A stretch of 64,000 bases of DNA from Azoarcus sp. DD4 (GTDB taxonomy: Bacteria > Pseudomonadota > Gammaproteobacteria > Burkholderiales > Rhodocyclaceae): assembly GCF_006496635.1 (NCBI RefSeq), contig NZ_CP022958.1, positions 1,054,001 through 1,118,000 on the forward strand, read 5' to 3'. Below the pieces are notes generated by a model. The model did no database searches, had not been told where the DNA came from, and saw nothing but the letters and a program-made list of their open reading frames with translations. The position numbers were made by a program, and so were the translations under genes. This document shows, in pieces, positions 55,393 to 62,620 of this stretch. Positions within the stretch are counted from its first letter, which is position 1. Each line of letters begins with the position of its first letter.

Positions 55393-55806
55393 TCAGGCAG
55401 CGTCGAATGCGCCTTTCAGCCAGCACAGCGCACCCGCATCGAGGGCATCCAGCAGTACGGCGTCGAAGCGGCAGGCGTGCTGCGCGTAGCGCCGGCCTTC
55501 GCCGTTCAGCCACCATTGCGCAGCAAGGATGACGCGGCGCTGCTTGGCCGGGGTGATGCTCGCTGCCGCGCCGCCGAAGCGCGGGTTGCCGCGCAGGCGT
55601 ACTTCGACGAAGACCACGGTGTCGCGCTCAAGACCGATGAGGTCGACCTCGCCGCCGCGGCAGTGCAGGTTGCGGGCGATCAGGCGCACGCCGTGCTTGA
55701 CGAGGTGCGCGGCTGCCAGCGCTTCGGCCTGCCGGCCGCGGGCTTGCGCCGCCGTCGTGCGAACGCCGACAATCCGGGATTCTTCCGCCTTGCGATCCGC
55801 CTTCAT
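55393..55806 (-). CDS. yraN: YraN-family (UPF0102) putative nuclease-like protein
   Basis: A 137-residue protein of the UPF0102/YraN family with a restriction-endonuclease-like fold. The active-site-like residues are in GGEVDLIGLERDTVVFVEVR (E, D, E-x-V/R), followed by ITPAKQRR. Family function is unknown. Its start codon at 55806 overlaps the rsmI start on the other strand by two bases (CATG), so no intergenic promoter exists if both starts are right. A GTG downstream in the same frame is a possible alternative start. Confidence 0.88.
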   Translation of the reverse strand: MKADRKAEESRIVGVRTTAAQARGRQAEALAAAHLVKHGVRLIARNLHCRGGEVDLIGLERDTVVFVEVRLRGNPRFGGAAASITPAKQRRVILAAQWWLNGEGRRYAQHACRFDAVLLDALDAGALCWLKGAFDAA

Positions 55807-56677
55807 GACCGATTCTTCCTCCGCCGCGGCGGTATCGTTGTCCAGGACGCCGTCATTGTATGTGGTGGCGACGCCGCTCGGAAACCTGCAGGACATCACG
55901 TTGCGGGCGCTGGGGGTGCTGCGCGCGGTGGATGTGATTGCCGCCGAGGACACCCGCCACAGCCAGCGCCTGCTCGATGCCTGCGGCATCCGCACCAGGC
56001 TCTTCGCGCTGCACCAGCACAACGAACAGGCCGCCGCCGGTCAATTGATAGAACGCCTCGCTGCGGGAGAGAACGTGGCGCTGATCACCGACGCCGGCAC
56101 GCCGGCCGTGTCCGATCCCGGTGCCCGCGCGGTAGCGCGGGTGCGAGCCGCGGGTCATCCGGTCGTGCCGGTGCCGGGCCCCTGCGCTGCGGTAGCCGCG
56201 CTGTCGGTGGCCGGTTTTGCCGAGGGCGGTTTCCGGTTCGTCGGCTTCCTGCCGCCGAAGTCCGCTGCGCGCCGGGCGGCGCTGGCCGGACTGCGCGACG
56301 ATCCGTCGGTGCTGGTGTTCTACGAGGCGCCGCACCGCGTCGCGGCCTGTGTCGCCGATCTTGCGGCTGAGCTCGGCGGTGAGCGCCGTCTGCTGGTGGC
56401 TCGCGAGCTCACCAAGCTGCACGAGGAGATCGCCTGCATGCCTCTTGCCGACGCGGAAGCCTGGTTTGCGGCGGATCCGAATCGGGAACGGGGTGAATTC
56501 GTGCTGGTGGTGGACGGGGCGCCGGCGCGCGACGGCCTGGATGGGGAAGCCGAACGGGTGCTGGGCCTGCTGCTCGCCGAACTGCCGGTCAAGACCGCAG
56601 CGCGGCTGGCTGCGGAGATTACCGGTGTGGCGAAGAATGCGCTGTATGCCCGGGCACTGGAACTCAAGGGCGGGTAG
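55805..56677 (+). CDS. rsmI: 16S rRNA 2'-O-ribose methyltransferase
   Basis: A 290-residue tetrapyrrole-methylase-fold enzyme that 2'-O-methylates C1402 of 16S rRNA, the same nucleotide that RsmH N4-methylates. Motifs are LYVVATPLGNLQDITLRAL, IAAEDTRHS, LITDAGTPAVSDPG and FVGFLPPK. The N-terminal 18 residues before LYVV are similar in length to those of E. coli RsmI. It is divergent from yraN with overlapping start codons. Confidence 0.95.
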   Translation: MTDSSSAAAVSLSRTPSLYVVATPLGNLQDITLRALGVLRAVDVIAAEDTRHSQRLLDACGIRTRLFALHQHNEQAAAGQLIERLAAGENVALITDAGTPAVSDPGARAVARVRAAGHPVVPVPGPCAAVAALSVAGFAEGGFRFVGFLPPKSAARRAALAGLRDDPSVLVFYEAPHRVAACVADLAAELGGERRLLVARELTKLHEEIACMPLADAEAWFAADPNRERGEFVLVVDGAPARDGLDGEAERVLGLLLAELPVKTAARLAAEITGVAKNALYARALELKGG

Positions 56678-56761
56678 GGTGAAGCTGGCGGCGACCGGCA
56701 GCGACGGCTGCGGCCAGCGCGATCGCGCCTATAATTGCGTGTCCGACGTGAGAACTTCCGT

Positions 56762-57796
56762 ATGCATTCGATTACCCTGACCCGTCCCGACGACTGGCAT
56801 CTGCACGTGCGCGACGATGCCGCGCTCGGTGTTGTCGTCCCGCACACCGCGCAGCGCTTCGGCCGCGCGCTGATCATGCCCAATCTGCGTCCGCCGGTGA
56901 CCACCACCGGCCAGGCGCTGGCCTACCGCGACCGCATCCGCGCCGCCGTGCCGCAGGGCATGGGCTTCGAGCCGCTGATGAGTCTCTATCTCACCGACAA
57001 CATGGCGCCCGACGAGATTGAGCGCGCGCGCGCCTCGGGTGCGGTGATCGCCGCCAAGCTCTATCCGGCTGGTGCCACCACCAATTCCGATGCCGGTGTT
57101 ACCGCAATCGACAAGGTCTATCCGGTGCTGGAGCGGATGGAGGCATGCGGCATGGTCCTATGCGTGCATGGCGAAGTGACCGCCGGCGAGGTCGACGTGT
57201 TCGATCGCGAACGGGTGTTCATGGAGAAGATCCTGTCGCCGCTGGTGCGCCGTTTCCCCGGTCTCAAGGTGGTGTTCGAGCACATCACCACCGCCGAGGC
57301 GGCGCAGTTCGTGCGTGCGGCGGGCGCCAACGTTGCAGCGACGGTCACCGCCCATCATCTGCTGTTGAATCGTAATGCCATCTTCGCGGGGGGGATTCGT
57401 CCACATCACTACTGCCTGCCGGTGCTCAAGCGCGAGACCCATCGCGTGGCGCTGGTCGAGGCGGTGACGTCGGGCAGTCCGCGCTTTTTCCTCGGTACCG
57501 ATTCGGCGCCGCATGCGCGCAGCGCCAAGGAAGCAGCCTGCGGCTGTGCCGGCTGCTACACCGCCCACGCCGGCATCGAGCTCTATGCGGAGGTGTTCGA
57601 TGCTGCCAATGCGCTTGATCGGCTGGAGGCGTTTGCCAGCCTGAACGGGCCGGCCTTCTATGGACTCAAGCCGAATGCGGACAAGATCACGCTGGTGCGC
57701 GAGACCTGGACGGTGCCCGCCAGCTACGACTATTTCGGCGACGACCCATTGGTGCCTTTGCGTGCCGGTGAAGGCGTTGCCTGGAAGCTGGCCTGA
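56762..57796 (+). CDS. pyrC: Dihydroorotase
   Basis: A 344-residue type II dihydroorotase of the pyrimidine pathway. Zinc ligands are visible: DDWHLHVRD (HxH), the carboxylated lysine in AAKLYPAGATTNS, CVHGEV, EHITT and GTDSAPH. A TATAAT -10 at 56730-56735 places the transcription start near 56742, leaving a leader of about 20 bases. Confidence 0.97.
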   Translation: MHSITLTRPDDWHLHVRDDAALGVVVPHTAQRFGRALIMPNLRPPVTTTGQALAYRDRIRAAVPQGMGFEPLMSLYLTDNMAPDEIERARASGAVIAAKLYPAGATTNSDAGVTAIDKVYPVLERMEACGMVLCVHGEVTAGEVDVFDRERVFMEKILSPLVRRFPGLKVVFEHITTAEAAQFVRAAGANVAATVTAHHLLLNRNAIFAGGIRPHHYCLPVLKRETHRVALVEAVTSGSPRFFLGTDSAPHARSAKEAACGCAGCYTAHAGIELYAEVFDAANALDRLEAFASLNGPAFYGLKPNADKITLVRETWTVPASYDYFGDDPLVPLRAGEGVAWKLA

Positions 57797-57809
57797 CGGA
57801 ACGAGCCTG

Positions 57810-58244
57810 ATGCGCTACCGTACCCTGCGCCGGTTATTACCGCTCGTACTGCTTCCCGCGCTTTCCGCATGCGAGAACTCGGCGACTGCCTATTCGATAG
57901 AGGGCAGCCAGCACGCGCTCATCCTGGTGCGTGAGCAGAGCTACTTCTGGGATTCGCAGGTCAAGCAGGCGATCGTGGCGTCGCGCCTGCCTCAGTGCCA
58001 GAAGCGGGTGGCTATCCATCCGGGCGGCAAGGTGCTGGTCGAAATGTCCATCTACGAAGCGGGTGACCGGCTCTGGGCCTTGCAGCAGGGAAACCGCTGG
58101 TATCTCGCCAGTACCGAACGCTGTCTGGTGCAGGACTGGGACAAACCCGCCGATGCCCCGCTCGGTCCCGCAGTTGGCAGCTTCCGTTTGCGCGATGGCG
58201 TTCCGGTCTTCGAAGCGGCTGCTGCGTCTGCGCCGGCGAACTGA
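57810..58244 (+). CDS. Small lipoprotein, unknown function
   Basis: A 144-residue exported protein with a signal peptide and lipobox LSAC (Cys21). Two further cysteines occur, in LPQCQKRV and STERCLVQDW, suggesting a disulfide in the mature domain. I do not recognise the family. It lies 13 bases after pyrC on the same strand and is probably co-transcribed. Confidence 0.8.
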   Translation: MRYRTLRRLLPLVLLPALSACENSATAYSIEGSQHALILVREQSYFWDSQVKQAIVASRLPQCQKRVAIHPGGKVLVEMSIYEAGDRLWALQQGNRWYLASTERCLVQDWDKPADAPLGPAVGSFRLRDGVPVFEAAAASAPAN

Positions 58245-58272
58245 TTTTCCGGGTAGGGTGAGCCGCCCCGGG

Positions 58273-58278
58273 TATAAT
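58273..58278 (+). promoter_or_regulatory. rnpB -10 element
   Basis: TATAAT followed by a 7-base gap to the predicted 5' end of the RNase P RNA at about 58286. No convincing -35 hexamer is visible at the normal distance (TTTTCC at 58245-58250 is too far). Confidence 0.6.
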
Positions 58279-58285
58279 CCGCAGC

Positions 58286-58735
58286 GGGAAGTTCGCCAGG
58301 CAGTCGCTGCGTACCTCGTGTGCGTGGAGGAAAGTCCGGGCCCCGCAGAGCAGGATGCCGGCTAACGGCCGGGCGCCGTGAGGCGACGGAAAGTGCAACA
58401 GAGAGCAGACCGCCGATGGCATGGGCTTCGCTGCCGCAAGGCTGCAAGGTCCTTTTCGAAGCGTGGGTTCTCCGGAAACGGGGAGTCTGCGTTTCGGGCG
58501 CACAGGCAAGGGTGAAACGGTGGGGTAAGAGCCCACCGCAGGACTGGCAACAGGACTGGCACGGCAAACCCCATCCGGGGCAAGGCCAAATAGGGGAGCA
58601 TTGGCGTGGCTCGCGTCGCTCCCGGGTAGGCTGCTAGAGCGCCGTGGTAACGCGGCGCCCAGAGGAATGACTGCCCGATGGTTCCGGTTTGCGCCGGGGC
58701 TGTTCGACAGAACCCGGCTTATCGGCGAACTTCCC
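58286..58735 (+). ncRNA. rnpB: RNase P RNA (type A), with enlarged P12 arm
   Basis: Catalytic RNA of RNase P, which matures tRNA 5' ends. P1 is closed by GGGAAGTTCGCC (58286-58297) and GGCGAACTTCCC (58724-58735). The conserved core is present: GGAGGAAAGTCCGGGC, CAACAGAGAGCA, GGTAAGAG, GCAAGGCCAAATAGGG, GGGTAGGCTGC and ACAGAACCCGGCTTA. About 82 bases (58421-58502) lie where E. coli has a 15-base loop of P12, making the RNA 450 nt long instead of roughly 380. Confidence 0.95.
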
Positions 58736-58751
58736 GATTCCCTTCGATTTT

Positions 58752-58776
58752 CCGGCAATGCGCCGGTGCATGCCGG
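58752..58776 (+). terminator. Hairpin after rnpB, possible terminator
   Basis: Imperfect stem CCGGC-A-ATGC / GCAT-GCCGG with a 6-base loop, followed by CTTT, 16 bases after the RNase P RNA end. It may serve as terminator or processing boundary; the U-tract is short. Confidence 0.45.
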
Positions 58777-59040
58777 CTTTGGCTGGGCTGACCCCGCTCT
58801 GATGCGCTGAATCTTCGCGGCGCGGGGGCTGCATTCCTGGCTTCCTATCCGTTCTGGGCAATGACGGGCCGATTCCGGCTGAATTTTCCCACTTCCTCCC
58901 ACTTCGATGTTTCCGTGCGCCACCGGTTCATGCCGTTTCGCATGAGGCGACGCTATTTGCCTTGATTTTTCAGGATTTATACAAGGCTGCCTGCTTTGGG
59001 TAAGTCATTGTGTAACAAAGAAAAAGCCAGGGAGGCAGGC
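58777..59040. other. Long non-coding gap between rnpB and mraZ promoter
   Basis: Together with its flanks this is the only gap in the window over 300 bases without a gene (58736-59138). It holds no convincing open frame. From about 58950 it becomes AT-rich (TTGCCTTGATTTTTCAGGATTTATACAA in two parts around 58957-58984), possibly a weak additional promoter (TTTGCC-N16-TATACA). It also holds two inverted MraZ-like boxes listed separately. Confidence 0.5.
58888..58903 (-). promoter_or_regulatory. Two inverted MraZ-like boxes
   Basis: CCCACT occurs at 58888-58893 and 58898-58903, that is AGTGGG twice on the minus strand with exact 10-base spacing. This is the same unit and period as the main mraZ operator 165 bases downstream, but in the opposite orientation. 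Confidence 0.45.
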
Positions 59041-59069
59041 TTGACCGGGTTTTTCCTTTCAACTAGAGT
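59041..59069 (+). promoter_or_regulatory. mraZ promoter
   Basis: TTGACC (59041-59046) and TAGAGT (59064-59069) separated by 17 bases give a good sigma-70-type promoter. The -10 hexamer overlaps the first MraZ repeat, so MraZ binding would compete with RNA polymerase. The leader to the mraZ start is about 60 bases. Confidence 0.7.
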
Positions 59070-59106
59070 GGGGGCAAGTGGAAAAAAGTGGGGCAAAGTG
59101 TCATTT
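59067..59106 (+). promoter_or_regulatory. MraZ operator: four 10-bp direct repeats
   Basis: AGTG recurs at 59067, 59077, 59087 and 59097, each followed by six variable bases (the first three units read AGTGG). Regular 10-base spacing of TGGG-like boxes upstream of mraZ is the known MraZ binding pattern. The fourth unit is AGTGT and probably the weakest. Confidence 0.85.
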
Positions 59107-59138
59107 CCGACGCTTTGCCAAGCCGTTCAGGGGGAAGG

Positions 59139-59582
59139 ATGTTCCAGGGAGCCGCAGCGCTCAGTCTCGATGCGAAGGGTCGCCTGGCGATTCCGGCTCG
59201 GCATCGGGACGCCCTGACGCCTGACGGTGCGCCACTGGTGATGACGGTGCATCCGCATCGCTGCCTCCTCGTCTATCCGTTGACGGCCTGGGAGCCGATC
59301 CGCGAGAAGATCACCAATCTGCCCGGCATGGACCAGGGCACCCTCACGTTCAAGCGCATGCTGGTCGGCTTCGCCCAGGAAGAAACCCTGGACGGTGCCG
59401 GACGCGTGCTCGTCGCGCAGTCGCTGCGTCAGTTCGCGGGGCTGGACAAGCAGGTCTGGTTGGTCGGTCAGGGGACGCATTTCGAACTGTGGTCCGATGC
59501 CGGCTGGCAGAAGCAGCAGGAGGCGATGCTGGCGCTGGCCGACAATCCTCTGCCTGCCGGCCTGGAGAACTTCGTCCTATGA
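59139..59582 (+). CDS. mraZ: Transcriptional regulator MraZ
   Basis: A 147-residue protein with two AbrB-like SpoVT domains. Each carries a D-x-K/A-G-R-like signature: SLDAKGRLAIPARHRD near the N-terminus and TLDGAGRVLVAQSLR in the second half. MraZ forms a ring and represses the dcw operon by binding the direct repeats just upstream. GGGGAAGG lies close before the ATG. Its stop overlaps the ATG of the rsmH reading frame. Confidence 0.96.
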   Translation: MFQGAAALSLDAKGRLAIPARHRDALTPDGAPLVMTVHPHRCLLVYPLTAWEPIREKITNLPGMDQGTLTFKRMLVGFAQEETLDGAGRVLVAQSLRQFAGLDKQVWLVGQGTHFELWSDAGWQKQQEAMLALADNPLPAGLENFVL

Positions 59583-60597
59583 GCGTCCCCGCACGGCCGC
59601 CCAAAGGGGGCGCTCCCTCTCTCGGGGAGGATGTCGCGCAGCGACCGGAGGGTAGTTCAGTGAACGCTCCGCTGCAGCACGTCACCGTGCTCCTCGGCGA
59701 GGCGGTGGACGCCCTGGCGGTGAAGCCGGATGGCATCTACGTCGATGGCACCTTCGGTCGTGGCGGTCACAGCAGTGCGGTGCTGGCGCGCCTCGGCGCG
59801 ACCGGCCGCCTGATCGCTTTCGACCGCGATCCGCAGGCGATTGCCGCGGGTCGTGCCATCGCCGACCCCCGTCTCGAACTGGTCCATGCGCCTTTCAGCG
59901 AGCTGGCCGAGGTGCTCGACCGGCTGGGTGTGACCGAGATCGATGGCGTGCTGCTCGATCTGGGCGTTTCGTCGCCGCAGCTGGACGACGCTGCGCGCGG
60001 CATGAGCTTTCGCTTCGACGCGCCGCTCGACATGCGCATGGACACCAGCCGCGGCCAGACCGTGGCGGACTGGCTGGCGGAAGCCTCCGTCGCCGAAATC
60101 ACGGAGGTCATCAGGGAATATGGGGAAGAACGGTTTGCTCATGCGATTGCAAAGGCGATTGCAGCTGCTCGGACAGGGGGGCTATTGCAACCACTGGACA
60201 GCTTGCCGCGATCGTGGAAAAAGCGGTCCGGACACGCGAGCCGGGGCAGCACCCGGCGACGCGCAGCTTCCAGGCTTTACGGATTTTCATTAATCAAGAG
60301 CTCGAGGAGCTGAGCCGCGTCCTGCCGGACTGCGTGGCGCGCCTGCGTGCTGGCGGCCGGCTGGTGGTGATCAGCTTTCATTCGCTCGAAGACCGCATCG
60401 TCAAGCGCTTCATGCGTGACGAAGCGCGTCCGCCGCAGCTGCCGGCGCGCTTGCCGGTGCGGGCTGCGGACCTGCCGCCGCCGCGGCTGCTGCTGGTCGG
60501 CAAGGCGCAGCGTCCGGGTCCGGCTGAAGTGGCCGCCAATCCGCGCGCGCGCAGCGCGGTGATGCGGGTGGCCGAACGCAGCGGGGTGGCCGTATGA
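59579..60597 (+). pseudogene. rsmH: 16S rRNA N4-cytosine methyltransferase gene, frameshifted
   Basis: RsmH (MraW) methylates C1402 of 16S rRNA. The gene is split between two frames. From 59579 (or GTG at 59660, which gives the usual N-terminus APLQHVTVLLGEAVDAL) the first frame runs through VDGTFGRGGHS and DGVLLDLGVSSPQLD to RFAHAIAKAIAAARTGG and ends at 60313 in unrelated residues. The second frame resumes with TTGQLAAIVEKAVRTREPG, then ATRSFQALRIFINQELEEL and VISFHSLEDRIVKRFM, to 60597. One extra G in the six-G run at 60176-60181 would join them perfectly. It may be a sequencing error or a true mutation. Confidence 0.88.
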
Positions 60598-60860
60598 TCC
60601 GTTTCGACGCCATGCTGGTCGCACTCGCGGTGGCCAGCGCGCTCGGCGTGGTGGCGGCCCAGCACCAGTCGCGCAAGCTCTACATCGAGTTGGAGCGCGA
60701 GATGGCGCGTGCCCACAGCCTGGAAGTCGAGTGGGGGCAGCTGCAGCTCGAGCAGAGCACCTGGGCGGCGCATGCCCGCGTCGAGAAACTCGCCCGCGAA
60801 AAGCTCGGAATGCGTCCGCCGGCGCCCGGTCAGGTCGTGGTGGTGGAGCCGCAATCGTGA
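60594..60860 (+). CDS. ftsL: Cell division protein FtsL
   Basis: An 88-residue bitopic membrane protein: one N-terminal helix (about 6-24, MLVALAVASALGVVAA) and a periplasmic coiled coil with a leucine-zipper pattern (LYIELEREMARAHSLEVEWGQLQLE in heptads). It ends in the conserved KLAREKLGMRPP. It belongs to the FtsQLB divisome regulatory complex. Its ATG overlaps the rsmH stop by four bases. Confidence 0.94.
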   Translation: MIRFDAMLVALAVASALGVVAAQHQSRKLYIELEREMARAHSLEVEWGQLQLEQSTWAAHARVEKLAREKLGMRPPAPGQVVVVEPQS

Positions 60861-62620
60861 AGAAGCAGCGTACCGTCACCTTCAATCACAATCCCCTGCT
60901 CAAGCGCGAGCTCCCGGCCTGGCGTGCGCGCTTCGTGCTCGTGATGCTGATGGGCTGCTCGCTCGCGCTGGTCGGCCGCGCGCTCTATCTGCAAGGCGTC
61001 AACAACAGCTTCCTGCAGGCCAAGGGCGAAATGCGCTACGCCCGTGTCCTCGAAGTGCCCGCCACGCGTGGGCGCATCTCCGACCGCAACGGCGACATGC
61101 TCGCGGTGAGTACGCCGGTACGTTCGATCTGGGCGATCCCGGCCGATGCCCGGCTCGAAGCGGCGGACGCGCGCAAGCTCGCCACGCTCCTGGAAATGGA
61201 TGTCCGCGAGCTCAATGAGAAGCTGGCGCCGGGGCGCGACTTCGTCTATCTCAAGCGCCAGCTGCCGCCCGAGGTGGCCGACCGCATTGCCGCGCTCAAG
61301 CTGCCTGGCGTGCATCAGCAGCAGGAGTACCGTCGTTACTACCCCGGCGGCGAAGTGACTGCCCACATGCTGGGTTTCACGGGCGTCGAGGATCGCGGCC
61401 AGGAAGGCATCGAGCTCGCCTACGAGAAGCTGCTGGCCGGCGTGCCCGGATCCCGCCGGGTGATCAAGGACCGGCGCGGACGCATCGTCGAGGACGTCGA
61501 GTCCATTCGTCCGCCGCGCGACGGCGAGGACATTTCGCTGGCGATGGACGGCAAGATCCAGTATCTCGCCTACACCGCATTGCGCGACGCGATGCAGCTC
61601 CACAAGGCCAAGGCTGGCGCCGCCGTGGTGCTCGATGCACGTACCGGCGAGATCCTCGCGCTTGCCAACGCGCCGACCTACAATCCGAACAACCGGGCCA
61701 ATCTCACCGGTGCGCAGTTGCGCAACCGCGTGTTTACCGACAGCTTCGAGCCGGGCTCGGTGATGAAACCCTTCATCGCCGGCCTCGCGCTGGACCAGGG
61801 CAAGGTCAAGCCGACGACCGTGATAGATACCTCGGCCGGCCGCCTGACCATCGGCACCGCAACGATTTCGGATTCCCACCGCAGTGGTCCGCTGACCGTG
61901 GCCGAGGTGATCCAGAAGTCGTCGAACATCGGCACCGTCAAGATGGCGCAGTATTTCACGCCGAACGAGATGTGGCAGCTGTTCCACCAGCTCGGCTTCG
62001 GCATGCCGCTCAATCTCGGCTTTCCCGGCGAGACGGGAGGCAAGGTGCGCGCGGCCAAGACCTGGCGGCCGATCGAGCAGGCAACCATGTCCTACGGTCA
62101 CGGCATCTCGGTGACCCTGATCCAGATGGCGCGCGCCTACCTGGTATTCGCCCGCGATGGCGAGCTGGTACCGCTGTCGCTCACCAAGCTCGACGGTCCG
62201 CCGACCAACGGGCAACGCATCTTCTCGCCGCAGACGGTACAGAGCTTGCGAGCGATGCTCGAAACGGTGACGCTGGCGGGCGGTACGGCGACCAAGGCCC
62301 AGGTGCCCGGCTACCGGGTCGGCGGCAAGACCGGTACTGCGCTCAAGCTTGAAGGCGGCCGCTACACCAAGCGCTACGTGGCCTCCTTCGTCGGCTTTGC
62401 GCCGGTTTCCAACCCGCGCCTGGTGGTGGCGGTGATGATCGACGAACCCAGCGCAGGCAGCTACTACGCCGGCACGGTCGCGGCGCCGGTGTTCTCCCGC
62501 ATCATGGAAGGCTCGTTGCGTGCACTCGGCGTGGCACCGGATGCACCGCTGACGCCGCTGCAGCTCGCCCGCAAGTCGAACGAGGGCCCGGCGCCGGCGC
62601 CGGTACGGGAGAGCATGTGA
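60857..62620 (+). CDS. ftsI: Septal peptidoglycan transpeptidase FtsI (PBP3)
   Basis: A 587-residue class B penicillin-binding protein that crosslinks septal wall. It has a short cytoplasmic tail and a membrane helix (about 25-45), a pedestal domain (RGRISDRNGDMLAVSTPVRS) and a transpeptidase domain with SVMK (EPGSVMKPF), SSN (QKSSNIGTVKM) and KTGTA motifs. The start is GTG at 60857, overlapping the ftsL stop by four bases; the open frame upstream is not used. Translational coupling continues into murE. Confidence 0.96.
   Translation: MKKQRTVTFNHNPLLKRELPAWRARFVLVMLMGCSLALVGRALYLQGVNNSFLQAKGEMRYARVLEVPATRGRISDRNGDMLAVSTPVRSIWAIPADARLEAADARKLATLLEMDVRELNEKLAPGRDFVYLKRQLPPEVADRIAALKLPGVHQQQEYRRYYPGGEVTAHMLGFTGVEDRGQEGIELAYEKLLAGVPGSRRVIKDRRGRIVEDVESIRPPRDGEDISLAMDGKIQYLAYTALRDAMQLHKAKAGAAVVLDARTGEILALANAPTYNPNNRANLTGAQLRNRVFTDSFEPGSVMKPFIAGLALDQGKVKPTTVIDTSAGRLTIGTATISDSHRSGPLTVAEVIQKSSNIGTVKMAQYFTPNEMWQLFHQLGFGMPLNLGFPGETGGKVRAAKTWRPIEQATMSYGHGISVTLIQMARAYLVFARDGELVPLSLTKLDGPPTNGQRIFSPQTVQSLRAMLETVTLAGGTATKAQVPGYRVGGKTGTALKLEGGRYTKRYVASFVGFAPVSNPRLVVAVMIDEPSAGSYYAGTVAAPVFSRIMEGSLRALGVAPDAPLTPLQLARKSNEGPAPAPVRESM

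Noticed and set aside
60176..60181. Programmed ribosomal frameshift explaining rsmH
   Set aside because: The run GGG GGG preceded by ACA does not make a good minus-one slippery heptamer, no downstream pseudoknot is evident, and rsmH is not known to use recoding. A plain indel or sequencing error is simpler.
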